Source: Clostridia bacterium (GTDB lineage: Bacteria; Bacillota; Clostridia; UBA1212; UBA1255). From it: DNA of 56,395 nt. Positions 1 through 9,120 of this stretch are shown here, piece by piece. How positions within the stretch are numbered: the stretch's first letter is position 1; the number at the start of each line of letters is the position of its first letter. The stretch spans positions 1 through 56,395 of the forward strand of contig JAEFAM010000007.1 in NCBI GenBank assembly GCA_016287565.1, written 5' to 3'. The notes beneath the pieces are model-generated. The model did no database searches. It saw only the letters and a program-made list of their open reading frames with translations, and was not told the origin of the DNA. The position numbers and the translations under genes were made by a program.

Positions 1-230
1 TATCACTCGACGAAGTCGAATATCACTCACCCACAGGATGAACATCACTCGCATGCCAGTGCGAACATCACTCGTCCGTCAGGACGAATATCACTGCGCT
101 CCGCGCAATATCACTCGACGAAGTCGAATATCACTCACCCAAAGGATGAACATCACTCGCACGCCAGTGCGAATATCACTGCGCGCAGCGCAACATCACT
201 CGTCCGCCAGCACGAATATCACTCTCTTGC
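1..230. repeat. Hairpin array with constant AATATCACT linker (array 1, cut by window edge)
   Basis: About ten short self-complementary segments of 11-15 bases, such as CGACGAAGTCG, CGCACGCCAGTGCG and GCGCTCCGCGC, are separated by an almost invariant linker AATATCACT or AACATCACT. The linker is constant while the stems change and remain mostly paired. Two loose super-units can be seen, both starting with CGACGAAGTCG. A start codon here opens a reading frame rich in NIT/ISL, but it only follows the repeat and is not a credible gene. The array ends about 35 bases before a good promoter. The same family recurs at 9119-9480. Confidence 0.9.
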
Positions 231-267
231 CAGCCTGCCAGAAGCGCGCTCCGGCCTTCCTTTTCAC

Positions 268-296
268 TTGCAACTTGCCGCCGAACTTGGTATAAT
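268..296 (+). promoter_or_regulatory. Sigma-A-type promoter for the DUF624 operon
   Basis: TTGCAA (268-273) and TATAAT (291-296) lie 17 bases apart. The -35 is embedded in TTTCACTTG, which also occurs at the recA and ftsK promoters. Transcription would start near 303, leaving a GC-rich leader of about 245 bases before the first start codon at 548. Confidence 0.75.
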
Positions 297-299
297 CGA

Positions 300-547
300 G
301 AGGATCGCGGGGATGCGCGCGGGCAGCGACACCGGCGGCATTTTCTCGGGCCACAACGACGAGCGCGGGCAGCGGCGCAGGCGGCAGTTTTTCCGGACGT
401 GGTGATGCGCGCGGGCATTGGCGCAGGCGACAGTTTTTCCGGACGTGAGGATGCCCGCAGGCAGCGACGCCACGACGTTTTCCCGGGCCGCAGCGACGAG
501 CGCAGACGGCGGCGCCAACGATATTTTCACCGGACGCAAGGTGTTTC
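300..547 (+). other. GC-rich leader region without a recognised gene
   Basis: This stretch would be transcribed but holds no convincing coding sequence. It has an imperfect duplication of about 35 bases with a 46-base period (from 375 and from 421; shared core CAGTTTTTCCGGACGTG) and repeated GCGCGGGCAGCG-like words. No riboswitch or known leader RNA was recognised. Confidence 0.4.
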
Positions 548-1621
548 ATGAACGCTTTTTTCAAACGAATCATATACGGAAAAGAAGGACCCGACATCAC
601 TAAAGACGAGCCCGAAAAGAGGCCGTTCTTCAAATTCTGGGAGATATTCTGGAACAAACGGTTCAAGCTCGTAGGGATCAACCTCATCTACTTCGCGTGC
701 AATCTGTTGTCCACCGCCATCACCGCGGCCGGGTATATGCTGGCGGTGTCGTTCTACTTTACGTTGTCCAAGGGCATATCGGTGTGGGACGTGATTGCCC
801 AGAGCGAGCACCCGGACCAGGCGCAGGTGATGTACTATATGGGCCTGGCCTTCGTCACCATCTTCTTCAACCTGATACCCGTATTCTCCGCCGGACCGTT
901 CCGCGCGGGATTGACCTTCATAACCCAGTCGTTCGTGAAGCGGGAGCCCGTGTTCCTGTGGCACGACTACATCACCAAGACCCGCAGCAACCTCAAACTC
1001 AGCATTAAAGTGATGCTGATCAACGGCGCCCTTGGCCTCTGGGACATGATGCTCTTTGCGTTCTATATGGCAAGCTCCGCGAAAGGCTCCAACATGGAAG
1101 GCGTCATGCCCAACTGGCTGCTGTTCATCTCCGCGGCGGTGGCGATCTTCACCACGGTAATATTGATGGCAATGAACCTCTATATATACCCCATGATCGT
1201 TACGTTCAGGATCACGCTGAAGCAGCTCTATAAGAACGCCATAATACTTGCCCTTATAAAGTGGCTGCCCAACCTGGGGATACTGTTGCTGACGGCGGCC
1301 ATGGTGCTCCTGCCTCTGCTGCTCATCAACGGCTACTTCGCCTTTATAGTGTCGTTCCTGCTGTACGCGCTGCTGGGGCTCTCGTTCACCTCGTATCTGC
1401 ACACGTTCTATGTGTATCCCACCATAAAGAAATATATGATCGACAATCCCAACGCCGACAAGTCGAAGGACGGACAAGGCGGAGAAAACGTTGACGGAGC
1501 GAACGGCGAAGGCGTTGACGGAAACGGCGAAAGCGGTGACGGCGTCAACGAAAACGGCGGCAGCGTTGACGGAGAAAACGACGGCGAAAACGGCGGCAAA
1601 TGGGTGTACCCCGGCCTGTAA
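548..1621 (+). CDS. DUF624 (YesL-like) integral membrane protein
   Basis: The 357-residue protein begins with a short cytoplasmic stretch containing FFKFWEIFWNKRFKLVGINLIYF, cited here only as its FF/KFW/N positions 26-47, which is the pattern that opens DUF624/YesL proteins. About five to six hydrophobic segments follow up to residue ~300. DUF624 proteins often sit near carbohydrate uptake or degradation genes, but their biochemical role is not established. The last ~55 residues are a hydrophilic tail of repeated V-D-G/N-G/E units, unusual for the family and similar in composition to insertions in AddA. It is followed after 45 bases by a DUF4846-type gene, probably in one operon. The ribosome site (AAGGTG) is modest. 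Confidence 0.75.
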   Translation: MNAFFKRIIYGKEGPDITKDEPEKRPFFKFWEIFWNKRFKLVGINLIYFACNLLSTAITAAGYMLAVSFYFTLSKGISVWDVIAQSEHPDQAQVMYYMGLAFVTIFFNLIPVFSAGPFRAGLTFITQSFVKREPVFLWHDYITKTRSNLKLSIKVMLINGALGLWDMMLFAFYMASSAKGSNMEGVMPNWLLFISAAVAIFTTVILMAMNLYIYPMIVTFRITLKQLYKNAIILALIKWLPNLGILLLTAAMVLLPLLLINGYFAFIVSFLLYALLGLSFTSYLHTFYVYPTIKKYMIDNPNADKSKDGQGGENVDGANGEGVDGNGESGDGVNENGGSVDGENDGENGGKWVYPGL

Positions 1622-1666
1622 AACAATTGCCCGATCCACTGAAAGACCTCACAGGAGGGAAGCGAA

Positions 1667-2680
1667 ATGCATTACGACTCAGAAAGAAAAAAGAAGCACG
1701 GCGTCAACATCATCGCCGTTGTCATAGTTGCCGCGGTCATCATCGTGATCGGCCTGGCCGTGTTTTTCAACTGGGATAAAATAAGCTACTACTTCAAGAA
1801 CGGCGAGATGCCCGGAGAAGAGACGGTGCTGGATCCCACGGAAGCCCCCGAGATCACGCCCCTTCCGGCCACGCCCGAACCGGTGGAACCCATCAATTTC
1901 GCCGGCAGCACCATAGGCACCAGATTCAATCCTCCCGCAGGCTACGAGCGCGTGGCGGTGGAATCCGGCTCCTTCGCGGAATATCTCAGGAACTTCCAGC
2001 TTAAAAGCTACGGCACCGTGGCCAAGCTGGCCGACGGCACCGACAACCTCACCGCTCCCACCGAGGCGGTCCTTGAACTGGACGTCAGAAAGAACGGCCT
2101 CCAGCAGTGCGCAGACTCCATAATAAGGCTCTACGCCGAATACCGGTATGCCAGAGGCGAATACGAATACGTCTCCTTCGACTGCTACACCAACCCCGTG
2201 TTCACGATGAACTTCAGCTTCTGGACCCAGGGCAACCGCGTCCGTGCCAACGGCAACAAGCTCGAATGGTACCAGCCGGACAACGCCACTCCCGGCGACA
2301 CTTCCTACAGCACCTTTAGATACTACCTGGACAACGTGTTCAACTACGCCAACACATACTCCCTTAAGAACCAGATGATGCAGATAGACTCCGCCGATCT
2401 TCAGGTAGGCGACTGCCTGATCATCACCGCAGACCAGACCGGCGGCACTGACGGCCACGCCATGATCGTGGTAGACGTGGCGGTAGAAAAGAGCACCGGT
2501 AAAAAGGTGTTCATGATCGCCGAGGGCAACACTCCGGCCACCGAAATGTACGTTATAAAAGACTACGCCAACGACACCGTGTGGTTCTCGCTGAACGAGG
2601 ACGGGACCTTCACGAAACAGACCGCAGACGGCCGGACGGTGACCTATCCGCTGGACGCTTTCAGGCGGTTCAAGAGATGA
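1667..2680 (+). CDS. DUF4846-domain membrane-anchored extracytoplasmic protein
   Basis: The 337-residue protein has a charged N-terminus, one membrane segment (about residues 14-34), a short Pro/Thr/Glu linker (about 50-75) and a DUF4846 domain to the end. Recognisable signatures are IGTRFNPPAGYERV (83-96), LQQCADSIIRLYAEY (145-159) and the C-terminal GDC...DGHAMIVVDV. A Cys (148) in LQQCAD and a His (264) in DGHAM recall the Cys/His pair of papain-like NlpC/P60 or CHAP folds. That comparison is my inference; the activity is not known. The ribosome site AGGAGGGA is strong. A shorter, divergent paralogue follows directly, so this is a tandem duplication within one operon. Confidence 0.75.
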   Translation: MHYDSERKKKHGVNIIAVVIVAAVIIVIGLAVFFNWDKISYYFKNGEMPGEETVLDPTEAPEITPLPATPEPVEPINFAGSTIGTRFNPPAGYERVAVESGSFAEYLRNFQLKSYGTVAKLADGTDNLTAPTEAVLELDVRKNGLQQCADSIIRLYAEYRYARGEYEYVSFDCYTNPVFTMNFSFWTQGNRVRANGNKLEWYQPDNATPGDTSYSTFRYYLDNVFNYANTYSLKNQMMQIDSADLQVGDCLIITADQTGGTDGHAMIVVDVAVEKSTGKKVFMIAEGNTPATEMYVIKDYANDTVWFSLNEDGTFTKQTADGRTVTYPLDAFRRFKR

Positions 2681-2694
2681 CCGGAGGCCGGGCT

Positions 2695-3402
2695 ATGAAA
2701 GAAGACGGCAGATTTCTCGGATTCGAAGGCGATGCGGCTAAGAAGGCGCGAAAGGCGCTGATCATATCGCTTAGCTTTATTGCCGCGGCCGTGGTGATTT
2801 ATTTTGCTGCCGTGCTTATTTACCGGGGAAATTTGAAAAAGCAATATCCGGCCTCAGCGATCGAATACGGCGGCGAGACCGTTTGCGAAAGGTTCAGATT
2901 GCCGGAAGGGTTCGAAAGACTGAGCTTCGAAGAGGGCAGCGACGAATATGCGGTGCAGCATTTGTCCCTCAAGAAGTTCGGCCTGGGATCCTATTTTTAC
3001 GACAGCGGGAAACGCAATTTCGACGCAGGACTGTGGGGCGTCGTTGACGGAGATAAAGTGAAGGAGTTTCCGGTGGCGGTAGTCCTGCCGGCGGTGGAAT
3101 CGTCCACCCCGGCGGTTGCGGCTTCGATGCTGGAGAACGCGGGTTACGTAAAAGTCGAGAAAACGTCGGAGATATTGCCCGGTATGACGGTTGTATATTC
3201 CGACCTGCCCGGAGGAGTCCATATTCCCGTGGGAATGGTGGCGGACGTGTGCGTGAACGAAGAAGGGCGCGTGCTTTTCCTGCTGCTGGCCACGGCCGGA
3301 TCCTGCGAGCCGTTCATATATTGCGGGTACGACGGAACGCTTTTGTGCTGGAAGGAAGTCGACCTTTCCTCCGTCGCGTACGTTTTTTATTATAAAAAGT
3401 GA
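2695..3402 (+). CDS. Degenerate DUF4846-like membrane protein (paralogue of the gene upstream)
   Basis: The start chosen is ATG 2695, preceded by GGAGG; it lies 15 bases after the upstream stop and gives 235 residues. One membrane segment (about 23-45) is followed by an extracytoplasmic domain with ETVCERFRLPEGFERLSF and a late GGVHIPVGMVADV. These parallel the RFNPPAGYERV and DGHAMIVVDV motifs of the preceding protein. The central LQQCAD...RLYAEY block, with its Cys, is absent, so if the family is enzymatic this copy is probably inactive or a partner subunit. An in-frame extension reaching back to 2581 exists but overlaps the upstream gene and lacks a ribosome site. Confidence 0.65.
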   Translation: MKEDGRFLGFEGDAAKKARKALIISLSFIAAAVVIYFAAVLIYRGNLKKQYPASAIEYGGETVCERFRLPEGFERLSFEEGSDEYAVQHLSLKKFGLGSYFYDSGKRNFDAGLWGVVDGDKVKEFPVAVVLPAVESSTPAVAASMLENAGYVKVEKTSEILPGMTVVYSDLPGGVHIPVGMVADVCVNEEGRVLFLLLATAGSCEPFIYCGYDGTLLCWKEVDLSSVAYVFYYKK

Positions 3403-3426
3403 GGCTCCGGCCGGGACAGGCAAAAA

Positions 3427-6400
3427 ATGGAGTGGACAAGAGAGCAAAAAGAAGCCGTTGAATCTGAGGGCACGGACATACTTGTATCGGCAGGCGCCGG
3501 ATCGGGCAAGACCGCGGTGCTGACCGCCCGCATCGTCCGGGCAGTGCTTGACCGTGAAAATCCCTGCAACGTGGACGAGATCGTTGTGGTGACCTTCACT
3601 AAAAAGGCGGCCAACGAGATGCGCACCAGGATCTCCAAACAGCTTGACGCCCGGCTCTCCGCCACCGAAGATCCCGTCCTCATTAGGCGCATCAGCGACC
3701 AGCAGGTCAGGCTGAGCCGCGCCTGGATATCCACCATCGACAGTTTCTGCAAAAGGATCCTTTTAGAAAACGTGCGTGAAAGCGGCATCGACGCCTCATT
3801 CTCCGTGTGCGACGACGCAGAAAGAGACAAGATGCTGAGCGACGCCGTGAGCGCAGCGGCAGAGGAACTGAGCGCCTCCGAACCCGACAGATACGCCGCG
3901 CTGGTTGACGTTTACGGCGACTACAAGACGGACAGAGATCTGCTGGAAAAGATCGTGCGCGCCGTCAATTTTTCATTGTCCTTTCCCGATCCCGAAAAGT
4001 GGCTGAGAGACTGCATAGGATTCTTCAGGGAGCCGTTTCCCGACGGCGATTTTGCCCGGACCGCATACGGCCGGTGGCTCATTTCGCGGCTGAGGATCAA
4101 CTTCGAAGCGCAGCTCAGCGAACTTCGCAGGCTGGCGGAAGTGGCCGACAGTTACGGCCTGGGAGGATACAGGAGCACGCTGGAAGAAGACGCGGCGATG
4201 CTGGAGCATATCCCCGGGCAGCTAGCGCGGGAAGATATTACGTGGCAGGAGGTTTTCGACGCCTGTGGTCATATAAGTTTTGGAAAGCTTAAACAGAATT
4301 CAAAGCAGGAAAAAGAAGGGCTCCGGCCGGAGAACGTGGGCGTTCCGGAACAGATCAAGGACAAACGGAACAACGTCAAATCCAAAGTGGCCGCCGCTAT
4401 GAATATGCTCTTTATGTCCGGCGCGGACGATCCCGAGACCGACCGGCAGAGGGCAGCGGATGAGATGGAAACGTTCATCGGCCTGTGCCTTTCTGCACTG
4501 GAACTGTTCCGCCAGGAAAAGACCAGAAGACGCGTGTACGACTATGGCGATATGGAGCACCGCTGCCTGGAGGTATTGACGGCGGAAGAGGGGCGAGTGG
4601 CGCTGTCGTACAGGCGCAAATTCGCGGAGATATTCGTTGACGAGTACCAGGATACGAATATGCTGCAGGAGCTGATCCTGAAGTCCATTTCCGGCAGCGC
4701 GGAAGGGGAGACGCCGCACCTATTTATGGTGGGCGATATGAAGCAGGGGATTTACGCTTTCCGCGACGCCTGCCCCGAACTTTTCGTGGAAAAATATGAC
4801 GCGTTTACGGATCTGCTGGAGGCGGAGAACCGGGCTGCGGAAGAGGCCGCGGCGATCGAAGCCGTGAGGACGACGGAAACGGCAGGAGCAAACTGCGCAA
4901 ACGGCGCGGACAACGCAGACAACGCAGTTCCTGCGGACGAGGACGCCTCCATTGAAGGCGAACTTATCCGCCTGAATGCCAATTTCCGCAGCCGCCGGGA
5001 AGTCATCGACTCCGTCAACGCCATCTTCTCGTCTCTTATCGACCCGATCACCTGCGGCATGCCCTACGGGCCTGAAGAATATCTGAATTTCGGCGCCACG
5101 GATTATCCCGAGATCGACGAAAACGGCGAGATCGCTGACGGCGCGAACGATACGGAAGACACGGACGGCGGCGTTGACGGCGCGAATGACGCGGAAGGCG
5201 GCGTTGACGGCGAAGGCCGCAGGAGCCCATACAAGACCGAGATCGTGGTGGTAAAGGGCAAGGGCATGGACCCCGAATTCCACGAGATCACCTGCCGTAT
5301 CAAAGAAATGATCGCCTCCCGCATGCCCGTTTACGACAGAGAGGCCAAAGTCACCAGGCCCGTCAGATACGGCGACGTGTGCATCCTCATCCGCTACCTC
5401 ACCACCCACGGCAGGGAACTGGCAGAGTATCTCAGAAAAGGCGGCGTTCCCGTAAAAGATACCTCCGAAAAGAGCGGCCTGTTCTCGCACCCCGAAGTCA
5501 AAGTGGCGACGTCGCTGCTCAAAATAATCGACAACCCGCTGAATGACATTCCGCTGATCGCGGTGCTGAAAAACGTTTACGGCTTCACGGCAGACACGCT
5601 GGCCAGGATCAAGATCGCCGCCCCGGAGCGGGAGATCAACTTCTACTCCAGAATGGAGAGATTTGCCGCAGAAACCGGACCGGGAACCGAAGCCGAAGCG
5701 GGAGCAGGAGCCGAAACCGAACCCGGAGCCGGAACCGACGGTCCCGACGAAGCCGCGCGCGCTTTGGTAAGAGCGTTTCTCCGGCGCCTTGACTATCTGC
5801 GCGACATGGCCTACAGGACCACCGCCACCGAACTGCTCTGGACGTGCCTTAGCGAAAACGGCTTCCTGGAAGCATGCGGAAAATTGCCCGACGGCGGTGT
5901 GGCATACGGCAACCTCATGAAGCTTGTCCGGATGGCTATGAATTACGACAACTCCGGCAGAGGCAGTTTCTGCGGTTTTGTCCGGCTGCTGGGCCTCTAC
6001 GAAAAGAAAAACACCACCGGCCCGGCTTCTCCCGGCAACGCGGATCAGAACGCCGTGACCATCTCCACCATCCACAGCAGCAAGGGTCTGGAATATCCCG
6101 TGGTCATCATCGGCAGCGCCGGTTCCGCCCGCAACAAAAACAGCGAAAAGGGAACGCTGCTGATACATCCCAGACTGGGTCTGGGACCCACCTGTCTGGA
6201 CAGGCGGACAATGACCAAATACCCCTCCGTCATGAAGGAAGCCGTGAAGATGAAACTGGCCGCCGACGCCCGGGCCGAAGAGCTCAGGGTGCTGTACGTG
6301 GCAATGACCAGGGCGAAGGAAAAACTGCTCATAATAGGTTCTCTGGGCGGCAGGGGCAAGAAGGACCCCAACGAGTTCATATCCGGATCCCGGTCCAAGC

Positions 6401-7449
6401 TTGACCTTTCAGGCCGGAAGCCGCTGGACTACTACATCCTGAACGAGGACACTTATCTGGCGCTGCTGGCAATGGCTGCCGTCAGCGAGAACGCCCGGGG
6501 CAAGTGCGACATTTCCGAGGGCAGTTTCTATAAAGAAGTCGCCGGCGGACAGGATGGGCAGGATGGCGTTGACGGCGTCGACGGCGCGGAAGGAACGCCT
6601 TTCGAGGGCGGAAACGACGGAGACGACGGAGACTGGTGGGACGACGAAATTGCCGGAGCTCCCTGGTTCGGATTGCCCCGTGTGGATCGATGGACCGGCG
6701 GCGGAACGGAGGACGGCGATGACAGACCGGCGCGGCCCGTTTGTCCTTCTAAAGTGTCTGTGTCCGAGATCAAGCGGATCTCCAATGGGTATGAGCGGGC
6801 AATTGACGACGGCGAGAGCGACGATTCGATCCCGGTACTTTTCGGAAACCGCACCGAACTGAAGACCTTTGACGACCCGGATGACACGCCCGGCAAGTTC
6901 GGCGGCAAGTCCGGCGGCGCCCTGGCGGGAACGCTTTTGCACTGCTGCCTGGAACATATGGATTTCGGTGTTGTGCGGGATATATGCGGGGACGTGGAAA
7001 AAGCGGCGGAATACGCAGGCAGCCTTATAAGCGAGCTGGCCGAAAAGCGGTTTTTCGACGCCGTTGACGCAGGTAGGATACCGGTCAAGCTGCTGATCGA
7101 TTTCATCTGTTCGCCTTTCGCGACCGAGATCGCCTCCTCCGACCGCATAATGCGCGAAGTGCCTTTCGCGCTGGACCTTCCTTCCGACGAGCTGTTCTCG
7201 GAGCCGTCCTTCAAAGGCAGTGCCACCACTGTGCAGGGAGTTATGGACTGCGTCACTATTAAGGGAGACGTGGTCACGTTGATAGACTATAAGAGCGATT
7301 TCGTTCCGGGCGAAGACCTGGCGGCCCATTCGGCGGGTTATGAACTGCAGCTCAGGATCTATTCCGAGGTCTGCCGCCGCATCTTCGGCAAGTACCCGGA
7401 CAAGACGGCGCTCTACTATTTGAGGTACGGGAAAGAGTATCTGATCTGA
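3427..7449 (+). CDS. addA: ATP-dependent helicase/nuclease subunit A (AddA)
   Basis: This is a UvrD/Rep-family superfamily 1 helicase with a C-terminal nuclease domain, one half of the AddAB complex that processes double-strand breaks for RecA. At 1340 residues it is within the family range. Visible motifs are Walker A SAGAGSGKT (21-29), the DEYQD box near 405, the helicase motif ISTIHSSKGLEYPVVII, the VAMTRAKEKL motif, and the nuclease core LIDYKSDF with Asp1287 and Lys1289. Four low-complexity insertions rich in Gly, Asp, Asn, Ala and Glu occur near residues 480-505, 570-597, 750-775 and 1040-1080. The usual partner gene addB is not adjacent; DUF4846 genes lie upstream and an rRNA pseudouridine synthase downstream. 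Confidence 0.95.
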   Translation: MEWTREQKEAVESEGTDILVSAGAGSGKTAVLTARIVRAVLDRENPCNVDEIVVVTFTKKAANEMRTRISKQLDARLSATEDPVLIRRISDQQVRLSRAWISTIDSFCKRILLENVRESGIDASFSVCDDAERDKMLSDAVSAAAEELSASEPDRYAALVDVYGDYKTDRDLLEKIVRAVNFSLSFPDPEKWLRDCIGFFREPFPDGDFARTAYGRWLISRLRINFEAQLSELRRLAEVADSYGLGGYRSTLEEDAAMLEHIPGQLAREDITWQEVFDACGHISFGKLKQNSKQEKEGLRPENVGVPEQIKDKRNNVKSKVAAAMNMLFMSGADDPETDRQRAADEMETFIGLCLSALELFRQEKTRRRVYDYGDMEHRCLEVLTAEEGRVALSYRRKFAEIFVDEYQDTNMLQELILKSISGSAEGETPHLFMVGDMKQGIYAFRDACPELFVEKYDAFTDLLEAENRAAEEAAAIEAVRTTETAGANCANGADNADNAVPADEDASIEGELIRLNANFRSRREVIDSVNAIFSSLIDPITCGMPYGPEEYLNFGATDYPEIDENGEIADGANDTEDTDGGVDGANDAEGGVDGEGRRSPYKTEIVVVKGKGMDPEFHEITCRIKEMIASRMPVYDREAKVTRPVRYGDVCILIRYLTTHGRELAEYLRKGGVPVKDTSEKSGLFSHPEVKVATSLLKIIDNPLNDIPLIAVLKNVYGFTADTLARIKIAAPEREINFYSRMERFAAETGPGTEAEAGAGAETEPGAGTDGPDEAARALVRAFLRRLDYLRDMAYRTTATELLWTCLSENGFLEACGKLPDGGVAYGNLMKLVRMAMNYDNSGRGSFCGFVRLLGLYEKKNTTGPASPGNADQNAVTISTIHSSKGLEYPVVIIGSAGSARNKNSEKGTLLIHPRLGLGPTCLDRRTMTKYPSVMKEAVKMKLAADARAEELRVLYVAMTRAKEKLLIIGSLGGRGKKDPNEFISGSRSKLDLSGRKPLDYYILNEDTYLALLAMAAVSENARGKCDISEGSFYKEVAGGQDGQDGVDGVDGAEGTPFEGGNDGDDGDWWDDEIAGAPWFGLPRVDRWTGGGTEDGDDRPARPVCPSKVSVSEIKRISNGYERAIDDGESDDSIPVLFGNRTELKTFDDPDDTPGKFGGKSGGALAGTLLHCCLEHMDFGVVRDICGDVEKAAEYAGSLISELAEKRFFDAVDAGRIPVKLLIDFICSPFATEIASSDRIMREVPFALDLPSDELFSEPSFKGSATTVQGVMDCVTIKGDVVTLIDYKSDFVPGEDLAAHSAGYELQLRIYSEVCRRIFGKYPDKTALYYLRYGKEYLI

Positions 7450-7596
7450 GCTGAGTTGAGCCGAACCGAACGGCGCGGCACGTGGAAATTGCGCGGAATT
7501 CGCCGGAACGTCGTGCGAAATTTGTTGAAAATCGCGAGGAAATTCGCCGGGCAATTTCGGGGAAGCCGTGCGGGATAACAATGGGAGACAGAGTCA

Positions 7597-8307
7597 ATGG
7601 ACGAAGTAAGATTGCAAAAATATTTAGCCGAATGCGGCGTGGCGTCGAGGCGCGGCGCCGAGGCAATGATTGCCGAAGGGCGCGTGTCGGTCAACGGCAG
7701 GGTCATTACCGAAATGGGCACCAAAGTCGGACCCAAAGACACGGTCAGCGTTGACGGAAAGCCGGTCAAGGTCGAGCGCAACAAGATCTACATAATGATC
7801 AACAAACCCGTCGGCGTGTTGTCCTCCGCCTCCGACGACCGTGGCCGCCAGTGCGTCGTTGACCTGGTGGAAGGCGTCTCCGAGCGCCTCTATCCCGTCG
7901 GCCGCCTCGACTACGACACCTCCGGCCTGCTGCTCCTTACCAACGACGGCGCCTTCACTCAGAAGATGACGCACCCCTCCTTCGAGATCTGGAAGACGTA
8001 CGAGGCGGTGGTCAAGGGCGAGCCCAACGAGGGCAATATCAAGCGCTTTTCCGAGGGCCTTGTGCTGGACGACGGCCCCACGCTCCCGGCGCTCCTCACC
8101 GTCATCGGCCACAAGGGCAACAACGCCATCGTTGAGGTCCGGATCCGGGAGGGCCGAAACCGTCAAGTGCGTCGCATGCTTGAGGCCATCCGCCACCCTG
8201 TGCTCAAGCTTAAAAGGGTGGGCTTCGGGCCCCTGGAGCTGGATCCGGACCTGAAGCCCGGCGCCTGGCGCTACCTCCGTGACAAAGAGATCGAGAAGCT
8301 GCTGTAG
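7597..8307 (+). CDS. rluB: RsuA/RluB-family rRNA pseudouridine synthase
   Basis: The enzyme isomerises a uridine in ribosomal RNA; RluB acts on 23S rRNA near position 2605. The 236-residue protein has an N-terminal S4 RNA-binding domain (VRLQKYLAECGVASRRGAEAMI) and a catalytic domain with GRLDYDTSGLLLLTNDG, in which the Asp of GRLDYDT is the conserved nucleophile. The C-terminal part (EGRNRQVRRML) also fits. A ribosome site GGGAGA lies just upstream. The gene follows addA after 147 bases and is followed by a long repeat region with no terminator-like T-run. RluB is the usual assignment for this type in Bacillota, though RsuA-like specificity cannot be fully excluded. Confidence 0.9.
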   Translation: MDEVRLQKYLAECGVASRRGAEAMIAEGRVSVNGRVITEMGTKVGPKDTVSVDGKPVKVERNKIYIMINKPVGVLSSASDDRGRQCVVDLVEGVSERLYPVGRLDYDTSGLLLLTNDGAFTQKMTHPSFEIWKTYEAVVKGEPNEGNIKRFSEGLVLDDGPTLPALLTVIGHKGNNAIVEVRIREGRNRQVRRMLEAIRHPVLKLKRVGFGPLELDPDLKPGAWRYLRDKEIEKLL

Positions 8308-8313
8308 CGCCAG

Positions 8314-8330
8314 GCTCGGGGAGCCCGAGC
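8314..8330 (+). other. Short perfect hairpin after rluB
   Basis: GCTCGGG and CCCGAGC pair around a three-base loop immediately after the rluB stop. No T-run follows, so it is not a standard intrinsic terminator; it may protect the 3' end or belong to the repeat region. Confidence 0.4.
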
Positions 8331-8391
8331 GCTGCTGCGGCTCCGGGCTCGGGAGTGAGGTGGCGCTGCCTGATGGCCCAAAACGAGCGCG

Positions 8392-8932
8392 AAACGCCCA
8401 CATTTTACCTGTTAACCCGGATTCCTGGGCGTTTGAAAGAAGGGCGCGCTGCCTCGAAGCCTGCAACGAGCGCGAAACGCCCATATTTTGCCTCTTTTTT
8501 CAAATTTCTGGGCGTTTTGAAGGACGCGGTGCTGTCTCGAAGCCGGAAATGAGCGCAAAACGCCCGGATTTTGCCTCTTTTTTCAAATTTCTGGGCGTTT
8601 TGAAGGACGCGGCGCTGTCTCGAAGCCGGAAATGAGCGCAAAACGCCCGGATTTTGCCTCTTTTTTCAAATTTCTGGGCGTTTTGAAGGATACGGCGCTG
8701 TCTCGAAGCCGGAAATGAACGAGAAACGCCCTGATTTTACCTTTTATCCTTGATTCCTGGGCGTTTTAAAGAAGGATGCGCTGCCTGATGGCCCGAAATG
8801 AGCGCGAAATACATAATAATTTCTTCCTCATCTCAAATCTTATGTATTATCAAGAAGGTGGCGCTGCCTGATGGCCTGCAACGAGCGCGAAATACATAAA
8901 ATCTTACTTTTTTTCCTAGATCTTATGTATTT
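8392..8932 (+). repeat. Seven-unit 83-bp hairpin array (locus A)
   Basis: Hairpins of 43 bases start at 8392, 8475, 8558, 8641, 8724, 8807 and 8890, an exact 83-base period. Linkers of about 40 bases end in GAGCGCGAA or GAGCGCAA. The first five hairpins have arms AAACGCCC/GGGCGTTT. The last two have AAATACATA/TATGTAT(T) instead, so both arms changed together. The loops are AT-rich and lightly conserved. Short reading frames crossing this region follow the period and are not genes. An inverted copy lies at 27124-27664. Confidence 0.93.
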
Positions 8933-8989
8933 TCAAGAAGGTGTCGCCGCCTCGAAACCCAAAACGAGCGCGAAATAAAAATAATCCAC

Positions 8990-9120
8990 CTTCACTCGGC
9001 GCAGCCGAATTTAGCTGCTCGCCCCGCGAGCAATTTAGCTCGCGTGCAAGCGCGAATTTAGCTGAACACTGACAATTTTGCCCAAACCGTCAGTGTTCAA
9101 TTTCGCTGCAGCAACGCTGC
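8990..9120 (+). repeat. Hairpin array with AATTTAGCT linker
   Basis: Five palindromic segments (CGGC-GCA-GCCG; GCTCG-CGAGC; CGCG-CGCG; a 10-bp stem GAACACTGAC/GTCAGTGTTC with a 15-base loop; GCAGC-AAC-GCTGC) are separated by AATTTAGCT, or once AATTTCGCT. The block runs straight into the AATATCACT array, so two linker families abut. Confidence 0.85.

Noticed and set aside
38-295. Reading frames rich in NIT/ISL/YHC motifs in the hairpin arrays (also 9078-9556)
   Set aside because: They exist only because the 9-base linker is a multiple of three and keeps frames open; several frames are open at once and no ribosome site fits.
4720-6168. Long minus-strand frame opposite addA (and similar ones at 527-1639, 21890-23335, 49808-51139)
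   Set aside because: Antisense shadows of GC-rich genes with clear protein families on the other strand; compositions are Val/His/Gly or Arg-rich with no start signals.
8279-8641. Overlapping frames on both strands in the 83-bp arrays (also 27079-27602)
   Set aside because: The translations repeat with the DNA period, start inside repeats and have no ribosome sites.
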